Shown piece after piece: positions 1 through 7,631 of a stretch of DNA of 64,000 nucleotides. The notes below the pieces were generated by a model. It saw nothing but the letters and a program-made list of their open reading frames with translations, searched no databases and was not told the origin of the DNA. A program made the translations under genes and the position numbers. Position 1 is the first letter of the stretch. Every line of letters begins with the position of its first letter. Where the stretch lies: positions 558,001 to 622,000 of the forward strand of contig NZ_RWIS01000001.1 in NCBI RefSeq assembly GCF_003944705.1. Reading direction: 5' to 3'. Source of the DNA: Hymenobacter metallilatus (GTDB taxonomy: Bacteria > Bacteroidota > Bacteroidia > Cytophagales > Hymenobacteraceae).

Positions 1-1
1 G

Positions 2-34
2 CCGCCGGGCATCAACGACACCCGGCTCTGGTAA
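2..34 (+). CDS. Possible 3' end of a gene cut by the window edge
   Basis: Reading frame 2 gives ten codons (PPGINDTRLW) and a TAA stop at 32-34, followed 31 bases later by a strong hairpin. This would fit the tail of a plus-strand gene that begins before the window. Ten codons are too few to name a product or to exclude chance. Confidence 0.25.
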   Translation, partial: PPGINDTRLW

Positions 35-65
35 TTGCTTTGCCCAGTACGCTTTATAACAGCCT

Positions 66-100
66 GCCCGTTACCTCGCCGATTGGAAGAGGTAACGGGC
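66..100. terminator. Hairpin, probable bidirectional terminator
   Basis: A perfect 12-bp inverted repeat (66-77 with 89-100, 11-base loop). It lies 20 bases past the stop of the minus-strand methionine sulfoxide reductase gene and could also end a plus-strand gene entering from the left. There is no clear T-run on either side. Confidence 0.5.
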
Positions 101-119
101 CACGGCTGCATGTGGCTGG

Positions 120-602
120 CTAAAACCACGCTGCTACCAGCGGCATCAGCTGCTCCAGGGCCTGCTGGTCGTGGTGGTCAAAGTCGTTGAGCTGGTCGCT
201 GTCTACGTCGAGCACGGCTACTACCTGGCCTTCTTTCAGCACAGGCACCACTATTTCCGACTTCGACTCGGAGCTGCAGGCAATGTGACCGGGGAACTGT
301 TCCACATCGGGCACCAGCAACGTGGCAGCCTGGGCCCAGCTGGCTCCGCACACGCCCTTGCCCCGCCGGATGCGGGTGCAGGCAATAGGCCCCTGGAACG
401 GCCCCAGCACCAGCTCTTCACCTTTCACCAGGTAAAATCCCACCCAAAAAAACCCGAAGGCCTGGCGCAGGGCGGCCACGGTGTTGGCGAGATTGGCTAC
501 CAGATCCGGCTCGCCGGTGGTCAGGGCTTCAATCTGGGGCAGGAGCTGGCGGTACTGCTCGGCTTTGCTGAGGGTGGTATCGAGGTGGAGTTCTTCGGCC
601 AT
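120..602 (-). CDS. msrC: Free methionine-(R)-sulfoxide reductase, GAF domain
   Basis: A 160-residue single GAF-domain protein that should reduce free L-methionine-(R)-sulfoxide in the cytoplasm, using thioredoxin as electron donor. The three catalytic-site cysteines of the fRMsr family are at residues 75, 85 and 109. Their spacing (10 and 24) equals that of E. coli YebR/MsrC (Cys84, 94, 118). The motifs FFWVGFY and VLDVDS are typical of the family. I start at the ATG at 602 (MAEELHLD); an upstream in-frame extension would overlap the next gene and reads like non-coding sequence. The gene follows the PurA-like gene on the same strand, 76 bases downstream. The family assignment is strong; the biochemistry is inferred. 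Confidence 0.9.
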   Translation of the reverse strand: MAEELHLDTTLSKAEQYRQLLPQIEALTTGEPDLVANLANTVAALRQAFGFFWVGFYLVKGEELVLGPFQGPIACTRIRRGKGVCGASWAQAATLLVPDVEQFPGHIACSSESKSEIVVPVLKEGQVVAVLDVDSDQLNDFDHHDQQALEQLMPLVAAWF

Positions 603-678
603 GAGAAGGAGGAAAGTCAAACGAAAACGGCGGCGCGGGGGCCACCTGGCGACTATAACCGCCCGGGACCGGGTTTTG

Positions 679-1896
679 TCACCAAAGCGCAAAGGTAGGC
701 AGTGGCGGCAGGTCATCGGCGCGGGGGCTGCGGCTGAATACGTAGCCGGCCATGCCTTCGTCAAGTAACACATTCAGCTCGGTGGCGGCTATGTGGCGGG
801 GTTGGCCGGCTACGTAAGCCGTCAACCGCTCGGCGGGCAGCTGGTCGAGGCAGGTGATGAGCAGGTACTTTTCGAGGCCGGTGGAGAAATGCGCGTCGCA
901 GTGCAGGGCGTAATTGAGCATATCCACCGAAAGCGGGGCCCGCCGGAAGTGCTCCTGGTGCTCGTTGAACTGGTTGGTTTCCTGCTCGTGGTTGATGAGC
1001 GGCAGCGGCACTTCGGCGTGGGGCAGGGGGCCGGCTCCGTGGCGGGTGTGGTAGGCGCGGGTGGCGTAGAGCAGCCGGGCGCGGGTGGCGGGCTGGTGCC
1101 GGGCCAGTAGCTCCAGAGCGTTGCGCGAAGTGGTGAAGCTGCGCGTAACGTGCGGAAACAGCCCAAACTCTTGATCCAGCAGCACCCCCTGAGCACCCTC
1201 GAACACCAGCGCCGACCACCGGGCCGCCGGCCCCAGCACGTCCGCTTCGCGCACCAGCTCTATAGCCCCGGCCGCTACCAGCTCCCGCAGCTGCCGGGCG
1301 TAGTCGGCAAAACGCTGGTCTTCGGCATCGTGGTTGAGCTGGTCGAAGGCAACGCGGGTTTCCTGCTGCACACGCTGGCGGTAGTGCGCCCGAATCTGGC
1401 GGAGCTTGTGCATCAGTACGTCAGGAAAGCACAAATCCTGGGCGTAGAGGCGCAAGGGTGTGGTTTGCTGGCGCTCCACGGTGGACCCGAAACCCAGGCC
1501 GCAGCTGCCGTGGCGGGCCACCCCGCGTTCCGCTTCCAGCACCCGGTTCCAAAGCACATCGTAGGGCGTAATGACGGGGCAACGGCCATCCAGCAGCAAG
1601 TGAGGCTGCACGCCTAGCTCCCGCAGGGCCGCATATTCGCGCAGCAGCGGCCCGGGGGCCACCGGGCAATACCCCGACCAATACGTGGGGGAACCGCGTA
1701 GCGTGCCGGCCCCGAAGCTGGAAAAAACGTGCCGCCGCCCGTCGGCGGCTACCACCGTATGGCCCGCCTGCGGCCCGCCGTTGAAGCGCACCACCAGCGC
1801 CCCCGGATGCTCCCGGCACAGATAATCGGTGGCCAGGCCCTTGCCTTCGTCGCCAAAGCCCAGGCCCACCACCACCCAGGCAGGTATGTCAGCCAT
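679..1896 (-). CDS. Divergent adenylosuccinate synthetase-like protein
   Basis: A 405-residue member of the PurA fold family, about 25 residues shorter than the usual enzyme. Recognisable parts are the P-loop GDEGKG near residue 15, the AGHT motif, FEGAQGVLLD in the middle, and a TRAYHTRHGAGPLP segment matching KAYSTRVGAGPFP of PurA. The pieces that make PurA an adenylosuccinate synthetase are changed. The aspartate-binding loop (GATTGRRRR in E. coli) reads NQFNEHQEHFRR. The IMP-contact region GTTGRGIGPAYEDKVARRG reads GSCGLGFGSTVERQQTT. The guanine-specificity segment TKLD reads ITCLD. The ATP/GTP-grasping core is kept but the substrates probably differ from IMP plus aspartate. A canonical purA is presumably elsewhere in the genome. 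The ATG at 1896 fits the family's N-terminus. Confidence 0.8.
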   Translation of the reverse strand: MADIPAWVVVGLGFGDEGKGLATDYLCREHPGALVVRFNGGPQAGHTVVAADGRRHVFSSFGAGTLRGSPTYWSGYCPVAPGPLLREYAALRELGVQPHLLLDGRCPVITPYDVLWNRVLEAERGVARHGSCGLGFGSTVERQQTTPLRLYAQDLCFPDVLMHKLRQIRAHYRQRVQQETRVAFDQLNHDAEDQRFADYARQLRELVAAGAIELVREADVLGPAARWSALVFEGAQGVLLDQEFGLFPHVTRSFTTSRNALELLARHQPATRARLLYATRAYHTRHGAGPLPHAEVPLPLINHEQETNQFNEHQEHFRRAPLSVDMLNYALHCDAHFSTGLEKYLLITCLDQLPAERLTAYVAGQPRHIAATELNVLLDEGMAGYVFSRSPRADDLPPLPTFALW

Positions 1897-1935
1897 ATGG
1901 TGGCAAATTATTGATTAGCATACGTTGGACTTTCT

Positions 1936-2095
1936 GTCATCCTGAGCAGCGCGAAGGAACTTAACACGCCTGATTGTTCTGATGTTTTTAGCCCGCAGAG
2001 GACGCAGAGGATGTCGCAGAGGTACACAGAGTCGTTCCGAGTTTTAGTTGCTACTGCAGTGTCAGCACGCGAGATTATTCCTTTCATCGGAATGA
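1936..2095. repeat. Degenerate palindromic repeat with internal GCAGAGG motifs
   Basis: This gap between the PurA-like and VWA genes begins with GTCATCCTGAGCAGCGCG and ends with a decayed inverted arm (GCGAGATTATTCC...CGGAATGA). Between them, at about 1995-2030, GCAGAGG-type heptamers recur (cgcagagg, cgcagagg, acacagag). The same organisation occurs at 14282-14417 and 39995-40179. No gene is evident in 1897-2120. Confidence 0.5.
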
Positions 2096-2120
2096 TGTTC
2101 TTTTACTACCTCACGTCCTC

Positions 2121-3068
2121 TTACAGCTTAAAAATCCGGCTCAGCAGGCCGCCTCCGCTGGCAGGTTTAGGGGTGGTGGTGAGGGCGGAGCTGACGTGTA
2201 CCAGGGCGTTCTGTACCGTGCCGGCGGTTTTTTTGTCGAACGACGACAGAATCTGGCTGAGGTCAACGCCGTGGATGACGGCTACGGTGGCGGCAATGGT
2301 TTCGGCCAGGGCGTTGTAGTCGTTAAGGATGATGAGCCGCTCGCCCAGCAGCTTCTTCCAGTAGCCCAGTACCTGCGGACTGTCTTTGTAGGAGGCCTCG
2401 TTGATGTGAATGTGGAAGACGTGGTAGCTGCGCTGCACTTCTTCCAGCAGCTGCCGGTCGGTGAGGTCGGTGGCCTCGGGGTAGCCCATAAGGGCTTTGA
2501 GAGCATCTTTTTCCAGCGTGGGCCAGGCCGCCTCGTCGCCAATGGTGAACAGGAAACCCTTCTGCCCCCGCTTCTCGAAGCAGTCGAGGGAGGTGTGCCG
2601 GGCCCCGAACAGCCAGGCCAGCGTGTACGATTCCATGCTCTGGCCGCCCCCGCCGCCTTCCAGGTAGAGGCCGGTCAGCCACTGGTCCAGTTCGGTTGTA
2701 CCGCTCTCAAACTGCCCCACTTGCAGCGGATACTGGTCGGAAATATGGTCGCCGATGCCGCCGAACAGAATCTGCGGGTGCTCGACGCCGTGGGCAATGA
2801 GGGTGTTCATAAGCGCGCCCAGCTTCTCACGCACCAGCACCTCCGGAATCCGGCCCATGCTGCCCGTCACGTCCAGAAACACAGCCACCGCCAACGACTC
2901 GGGGTGAATGTCGGAGTCGCGGCTTTCCCGGAACTGCACGCCGTGGGGCAACATGCGCGGGTCGGCGCGGCGCAGGCGGTTGTTGGCAAAAATGTCGTCG
3001 GTGCCCGAATCGGCCCGGGAGTCGCGCAGATAATCATACGCATCGTCTGACCAGCGAGTATAGCCCAT
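2121..3068 (-). CDS. VWA domain-containing protein
   Basis: A 315-residue protein with a von Willebrand factor A fold. The metal-binding MIDAS starts at residue 66 (DVTGS), matching the DxTxS variant, and is followed by further conserved segments (GGIGD, FTIGDEA, HVFHIHINE). There is no signal peptide or membrane segment, so it is probably cytoplasmic. The N-terminal 60 residues are polar with no recognised fold. The C-terminus ends in a short Gly/Ser linker and a basic tail. I chose the ATG at 3068 (MGYTRWSDD); the in-frame extension upstream runs into a palindromic repeat. It lies downstream of a J-domain/pseudokinase gene on the same strand, separated by that repeat, and the two probably work together. 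The actual role is unknown. Confidence 0.8.
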   Translation of the reverse strand: MGYTRWSDDAYDYLRDSRADSGTDDIFANNRLRRADPRMLPHGVQFRESRDSDIHPESLAVAVFLDVTGSMGRIPEVLVREKLGALMNTLIAHGVEHPQILFGGIGDHISDQYPLQVGQFESGTTELDQWLTGLYLEGGGGGQSMESYTLAWLFGARHTSLDCFEKRGQKGFLFTIGDEAAWPTLEKDALKALMGYPEATDLTDRQLLEEVQRSYHVFHIHINEASYKDSPQVLGYWKKLLGERLIILNDYNALAETIAATVAVIHGVDLSQILSSFDKKTAGTVQNALVHVSSALTTTPKPASGGGLLSRIFKL

Positions 3069-3116
3069 AAGAAGGAGGGATGAAGAGTGGTGAGGTGATG
3101 AGGTAAACGGTAACCC

Positions 3117-3260
3117 GTCATGCAGAGGTGCAGCAGAGCCGGAACATCTCGCGTGCTGAGGTACTGTCATTCCGAGCGGAGCCGAGGAATCTCGCGTGCT
3201 GACGTCTAAGTACCATCGCAACGTCAGCACGCGAGATTCCTCGGCTCCGCTCGGAATGAC
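3117..3260. repeat. Palindromic REP-like element with a perfect 40-bp stem
   Basis: Positions 3166-3205 and 3221-3260 are exact reverse complements (40 bp each, 15-base loop), beginning GTCATTCCGAGCGGAGCC. A third, diverged copy of one arm lies just before at 3117-3160 (GTCATGCAGAGG...CTCGCGTGCTGA). Related elements occur at 9687-9779, 10861-10957, 14282-14417, 39995-40179, 41842-41943 and 50934-51089. It may also act as a transcription terminator between the two flanking minus-strand genes. Confidence 0.85.
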
Positions 3261-3314
3261 GTGCTATTACAGTCCGCCAGATTCCTCCTGCCATCGGAAG
3301 GACAATGCCCCGAC

Positions 3315-4193
3315 TCATACGTCCAGCGGGTGAAACTGGCGCTTGCCGAAGAGGTGCCCGAGCAGTTGGCGGTAGTCGCGCAGGGTGTGGTAGGCGTTCT
3401 GGTGGGGCGTGAGCAGGAAGTCAATGAGGCGGGCATCCACTGTTTTTTTCAGCTTCACGCCGTGGCCCGAGGGGTCGCCGAGCAGGTACAGGGCCACCCG
3501 CTGGGCCAGGCTCACGTCCACGTAGGCCGTGGCCTGCTTCTGAGCAAAAACCGAGGGCGGGTACCAGTTCAGATACCGCCCCGACACCGTGCGTAGCGGC
3601 CCGTTCAGGGGCGTGAGGTGGTAGAACGACAGGCACACGATGCCGTGCGTATCGGGCACCAGGGCCAGGGCCTCGGGGTTGAGGCCGGCGTGGCACAGGC
3701 CCACCTGGTGCAGCCAGGCCGTCAGTTCCAGCACCCGGCTCAGCACCCAGCCCACATGCTCAGGCGCGAGGGTAAGGCCGGTCAGGGGCAGCAGGTAGTC
3801 GGGGCCGCTGAGGCGCAGGGCCGCGCCCTCCCACTCCAGACTGGCCGGCAGGTAGCGCTGGAAGTTGCGGGCGGCGGCATCGGAGAAGGCCATCAGCTGC
3901 TGGTAGTTGCGGTAGGACTGCCGGAGCTGATCAGCCTCGCCCTCCAGCCGGAACGTGCGCTCATCGAGGCGGCGCAGCGTGCCGGCGTCGTCGTCCAGCA
4001 CGTCGAGGGCCTTGAGCTGGTCGGCGTATCCGTTGAGGCGGGCTACGGCATCGGCGGCCCCGGGCAGGGCGCACACATCAGGGTGCAGGAGCTTAAGGTA
4101 GGCCAGGTATTGCTGCCGGTAGCGGCGGCGACTGAACACATCCTCGGGGCAGTTGGCCCGGGCAACGGTAGCAAGCAGCGTGGCAGCATCCAT
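3315..4193 (-). CDS. J-domain protein with a degenerate protein kinase-like domain
   Basis: A 292-residue protein. Residues about 15-65 look like a DnaJ J-domain, with the HPD tripeptide at 37-39 between two helices, so it could stimulate an Hsp70 (DnaK). Residues about 110-250 resemble the C-lobe of a protein kinase. The catalytic loop position reads HAGLNPEAL at residue 168 onward, where an active kinase has HRDLKPENI; the catalytic Asp and the metal-binding Asn are lost and no DFG is visible. It is therefore a probable pseudokinase. The downstream neighbour on the same strand is a VWA protein. The J-domain call is by motif; the kinase relation is weaker. No Gly/Phe or zinc region of a full DnaJ is present. 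Confidence 0.65.
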   Translation of the reverse strand: MDAATLLATVARANCPEDVFSRRRYRQQYLAYLKLLHPDVCALPGAADAVARLNGYADQLKALDVLDDDAGTLRRLDERTFRLEGEADQLRQSYRNYQQLMAFSDAAARNFQRYLPASLEWEGAALRLSGPDYLLPLTGLTLAPEHVGWVLSRVLELTAWLHQVGLCHAGLNPEALALVPDTHGIVCLSFYHLTPLNGPLRTVSGRYLNWYPPSVFAQKQATAYVDVSLAQRVALYLLGDPSGHGVKLKKTVDARLIDFLLTPHQNAYHTLRDYRQLLGHLFGKRQFHPLDV

Positions 4194-4429
4194 GCCCCAA
4201 TAGTAGGCATTATCGGGGTATTTGCGCAGGCAAAAGATGTTGTATTTTACGGCTGCTTAGCCCACCTGACTACCAGGTCCTTGCAAGCCCACTACCCAAC
4301 TGTTTCCGCTTTTTTTACCCCGCCCGATAATCTGCCGTTGCCCGGGCACCGTATGCGGGGCAGCACCAGTTACGGGGCGCAATCTGTACCGTTCTTTTCC
4401 CACCCACAACCATTTTTCCCACCCCCTTC

Positions 4430-4984
4430 ATGCGTAAAGTTGTCCTCTACATTGCCACCAGCCTCGATGGCTTCATTGCCTCCCCCGACGGCTCGGTGGA
4501 GTGGCTGCCCACGCCCCCACCCGGCGAGGATTACGGCTATGCTGATTTTTTGACCACTGCCGATGCCACCCTGCTGGGCCGGGCTACCTACGAGCAGATT
4601 ACCACCTTTGGTGAGTGGCCCTACCCCACGCTCACTAATTATGTGTTCACGCGCCGCCCTCCCTACGAGGCCGCTCATCCTTCCGTGCAATTCGTTACCG
4701 ACGACCCTACCCGCTTCGTACGGGAGTTGCGCCAGCAGCCCGGCGGTACTATCTGGCTGATTGGGGGCAGCACGCTGGCCTCCCCGCTGCTGGCTGAGGG
4801 GCTGGTAGATGAGCTGATGCTGTTTGTGGTGCCCCGCCTGATTGGAGCCGGCATTCCGCTCTGGCGCCACCAGGACCATGCTCAGCCCCTACACCTACTG
4901 CGTACCCAAACCTGGCCCGACGGCATGGCCCTGCTGCACTACCGCCTGTCGGAAGTTCCGGAAATGGCAAAAGCAGTAAGCTAA
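4430..4984 (+). CDS. Dihydrofolate reductase family protein (RibD C-terminal type)
   Basis: A 184-residue cytoplasmic NADPH-dependent reductase-like protein. The N-terminus MRKVVLYIATSLDGFIA and the later IWLIGGSTLASPLL...DELMLFVVP are the hallmark blocks of the RibD C-terminal/DHFR-like family, which includes pyrimidine deaminase-reductase domains and many uncharacterised stand-alone reductases. The length is typical. It is monocistronic, with an upstream gap from 4194 that holds no gene and a strong hairpin after the stop. The natural substrate cannot be told from sequence. Confidence 0.85.
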   Translation: MRKVVLYIATSLDGFIASPDGSVEWLPTPPPGEDYGYADFLTTADATLLGRATYEQITTFGEWPYPTLTNYVFTRRPPYEAAHPSVQFVTDDPTRFVRELRQQPGGTIWLIGGSTLASPLLAEGLVDELMLFVVPRLIGAGIPLWRHQDHAQPLHLLRTQTWPDGMALLHYRLSEVPEMAKAVS

Positions 4985-5004
4985 CCCCCGAATATTCCTG
5001 TAAC

Positions 5005-5041
5005 GCCAACGGCCGCTCCAGATACTGGAGCGGCCGTTGGC
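5005..5041. terminator. Bidirectional terminator hairpin
   Basis: A perfect 17-bp inverted repeat (5005-5021 with 5025-5041) with a 3-base loop and a short T-run on the plus side. It sits between the convergent DHFR-family gene (stop 4984) and psd (stop 5087) and can serve both. Confidence 0.85.
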
Positions 5042-5086
5042 ATTTTCCCGTAAGAATGAAGCTGTGAAATCTGCGGGAATCAGTGC

Positions 5087-5767
5087 TTAGAAGAGGCTGG
5101 GGGCAGTGGTTTTGAGCTGGGCAATAACCGTTTGCCCACCTTTTACCTTCTCCCCAATCTGCACCTTTACTTCGGTGTCCACGGGCACGAAAATATCTAC
5201 GCGGGAACCGAACTTGATGAAGCCGAACTCCTCGCCCTGGCTTACCTCGTCGCCCTCGTTCACGTACCACACAATGCGACGGGCCATGGCCCCGGCAATC
5301 TGGCGGAAAAGCACAAAGGGCCCAGCTTCTGACTCCACCACTACTGTAGTACGCTCGTTTTTGGTGCTGCTTTTAGGGTGCCAGGCCACCAGGTAGTTGC
5401 CGGGGTGGTACTTGAAATAGCGCACAATCCCCGAAATAGGGTTGCGGGTGATGTGCACATTAATCGGCGACATGAAGATGCTGATCTGCTTGCGCTGGTC
5501 GTCAAAGTATTCCGGCTCATGCACATTTTCGATTACCACTACTTTCCCATCGGCCGGGGCAATTACCAGGTCCTCGTGCGTGAAGAGGCGACGGGCCGGA
5601 CTCCGGAAAAACTGCAGCAGCGTCAGGAATACGATAACCGAAATACCGGCAAACACCTTATTAACGCCCCCATTTTCGGCGTTGTAGCGAAATAGCAGCA
5701 GATTGGCAGCCAGCAGGGCTAGCAGGGTAAAGAACAGAATACGTCGCCCTTCTTTGTGGATCTTCAT
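5087..5767 (-). CDS. psd: Phosphatidylserine decarboxylase family protein
   Basis: A 226-residue membrane-associated pro-enzyme that converts phosphatidylserine to phosphatidylethanolamine. Two N-terminal hydrophobic stretches (about residues 10-25 and 38-54) are followed by the core with APADGKV (about 70-76) and INVHITRNP (102-110). Near the end, KFGSRVDIFVP carries the Gly187-Ser188 pair where autocatalytic cleavage should create the pyruvoyl prosthetic group. The length matches the short (PSD-B/archaetidylserine-type) Bacteroidota enzymes. It is on the same strand as gdhA and cdsA, the latter also a phospholipid gene. A perfect TATCTTTG box at 5871-5878 (minus) could be its -7 element, about 100 bases upstream. 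Confidence 0.92.
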   Translation of the reverse strand: MKIHKEGRRILFFTLLALLAANLLLFRYNAENGGVNKVFAGISVIVFLTLLQFFRSPARRLFTHEDLVIAPADGKVVVIENVHEPEYFDDQRKQISIFMSPINVHITRNPISGIVRYFKYHPGNYLVAWHPKSSTKNERTTVVVESEAGPFVLFRQIAGAMARRIVWYVNEGDEVSQGEEFGFIKFGSRVDIFVPVDTEVKVQIGEKVKGGQTVIAQLKTTAPSLF

Positions 5768-5874
5768 GAATCGCAGATTTGCGCTGAGTACGTTGATTTT
5801 GCTGATTCAGACGACTTTGCGGAGACAAAATAGCCGCTCGCCCCTTGGGTAGCTTACGAATCAACCTAGACAAA

Positions 5875-5903
5875 GATAGCCCGAGCCACCGGCCCGGGCT
5901 ATC
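5875..5903 (-). terminator. Hairpin downstream of gdhA
   Basis: GATAGCCCG at 5875-5883 pairs with CGGGCTATC at 5895-5903. It lies 120 bases after the glutamate dehydrogenase stop and before psd on the minus strand. It overlaps a possible promoter box for psd at 5871-5878. Confidence 0.5.
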
Positions 5904-6023
5904 CAGAAGCAAATATACGCAGCGGCGGCTACATAGGCCAACGCAGCACGTTACTACTCCGCCCTTGCCCGGTTTCACCAAGAAGATCAGCGAAATTAGT
6001 GCCGTCAGCGGTAATCTGTGATT

Positions 6024-7313
6024 TTAGAAGCCCCCGCGGAACTTGTAGGTCTGGGCGACTTTGTCGATGGCCACCACGTAGGCGGCAATGCGCATGGGAA
6101 TGTTGTACTTCTGGCTGGTGGCGTACACCTTCTCGAAGGCGTCGTTCATAATCCGGTCGGCGCGCTCGGTTACCATTTCCTCGCTCCACTTGAAGCCCTG
6201 GCGGTTCTGTACCCACTCAAAGTAGGATACCGTAACCCCGCCCGAATTGGCCAGGATATCGGGCACCACCATAATGCCTTTTTCATTGATGATGGGGTCG
6301 GCGGAGGCCGAGGTGGGGCCATTGGCGCCCTCCACAATCAGCTTGGCTTTGATATCGTGGGCGTTGTGCTCGGTGATGACGTCCTCCACGGCGGCGGGCA
6401 CCAGCAGGTCCACGTCGGCGGTCAGCAGGTCGTCGGCGTTGTCCATAAGGGTGGCGCCGGTGAAACCATCGAGGCGGCCGCTGTGGGCGTTTTTGTAGGC
6501 CACGGCTTCATCAATGTTGATGCCGTTCTCGTTCCAGTACGCCCCCGACACATCGGATACGCACTTGATTTTTACGCCCTGCTCACTCAGCAGCTTAGCA
6601 GCCCAGGAGCCCACGTTGCCGAAGCCCTGCACGGCCGCCGAAGCCTGCCGGGGGTCCATGCCCAGCTTTTTCATGGCAGCCAGCGCCGATACCATTACGC
6701 CGCGGCCGGTGGCCTCGGTGCGGCCCAGAGAGCCGCCCATTACCAAGGGTTTGCCGGTTACCACGGCGGGCGAGGTGGCACCTACCGTCTTGCTGAATTC
6801 GTCCATCAGCCAGGCCATTTCGCGGGGACCGGTGCCCATGTCAGGAGCCGGAATGTCCCGGTCGGGGCCGAACACATCCTTCATGGCCAGGGTATAGCCC
6901 CGGGTGAGGCGCTCAATTTCGCCGGCGCTCATTTTAGTTGGCTCGCAGATGATACCGCCTTTGGCTCCGCCATAGGGAATATCCACCACGGCACACTTCC
7001 AGGTCATCCAGGCGGCCAGGGCCTTCACCTCGTCGAGGTGCACATTTTTATCGTAGCGGATACCGCCTTTGCTGGGGCCCAGAATGGTGTTGTGCACCAC
7101 GCGGTAGCCTTCAAACACGCGCACTTTGCCATTGTCCATCGTCACGGGAATGTGCACGATGATCTGTTTGTCGGGGGCTTTGAGTACGTCGTAGGTTTCT
7201 TCATCGAGGCCGAGGATTTCGGTGGCCACGTTGAAGCGCGACATCATCGATTCCAGGGGATTCTCGGCATCCACGCGGGGAGCCGGCTCTTTGTACACCG
7301 TGGTGGCAGCCAT
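6024..7313 (-). CDS. gdhA: Glutamate dehydrogenase (Glu/Leu/Phe/Val family)
   Basis: A 429-residue cytoplasmic enzyme that interconverts glutamate and 2-oxoglutarate plus ammonia with NAD(P). The substrate-side block KGGIRYDKNV, the catalytic-Lys region CAVVDIPYGGAKGGI, DIPAPDMGTGPREMAW, and the nucleotide-binding VQGFGNVGSWAAKLL are all intact. I start at the ATG at 7313 (MAATTVYKEP); an upstream in-frame ATG exists at 7370 but its extra residues look non-coding. A TACCTTTG box at 7400-7407 (minus) is a candidate -7 element. A second, more divergent member of the family is at 28892-30124. The cofactor preference (NAD or NADP) is not decided here. Confidence 0.93.
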   Translation of the reverse strand: MAATTVYKEPAPRVDAENPLESMMSRFNVATEILGLDEETYDVLKAPDKQIIVHIPVTMDNGKVRVFEGYRVVHNTILGPSKGGIRYDKNVHLDEVKALAAWMTWKCAVVDIPYGGAKGGIICEPTKMSAGEIERLTRGYTLAMKDVFGPDRDIPAPDMGTGPREMAWLMDEFSKTVGATSPAVVTGKPLVMGGSLGRTEATGRGVMVSALAAMKKLGMDPRQASAAVQGFGNVGSWAAKLLSEQGVKIKCVSDVSGAYWNENGINIDEAVAYKNAHSGRLDGFTGATLMDNADDLLTADVDLLVPAAVEDVITEHNAHDIKAKLIVEGANGPTSASADPIINEKGIMVVPDILANSGGVTVSYFEWVQNRQGFKWSEEMVTERADRIMNDAFEKVYATSQKYNIPMRIAAYVVAIDKVAQTYKFRGGF

Positions 7314-7573
7314 ACGGAGGTGGGGTTGGGGTGGGTGAGAAATGACTACGGCAACCAGGATGGTGGGCAACCAGGCCGCGCGCGGATTTTTTGGGTGGCC
7401 AAAGGTAAGCGGTTTACGCCAACCGTGAGGAAATCTGCGGCTGGCGCACTGCCCACTGGCTGGGGCTACTCAACAGCTTAGCAAACACCGTACGAAAAAT
7501 CAGGAGTGTTCGTATTTTCTTTCCCGAATTCCTGCCAATCTTCATAGTTTGCCGGGGGCCGCAAAGCATAAAA

Positions 7574-7593
7574 AAAACGGGCCACTCCGTTTT
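7574..7593 (-). terminator. Intrinsic terminator of cdsA
   Basis: AAAACGG and CCGTTTT (7574-7580 and 7587-7593) form a stem with a 6-base loop. On the minus strand it is followed by an uninterrupted run of eight T's, about 40 bases after the cdsA stop. Confidence 0.7.
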
Positions 7594-7631
7594 GAAGCAG
7601 CCCGGTGCAGAAGCAGTTAGCCTGAAAAGGC

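Noticed and set aside
3117..3260. CRISPR-like array
   Set aside because: Repeat arms are inverted, not direct, there are no regular spacers, and no cas gene is present.
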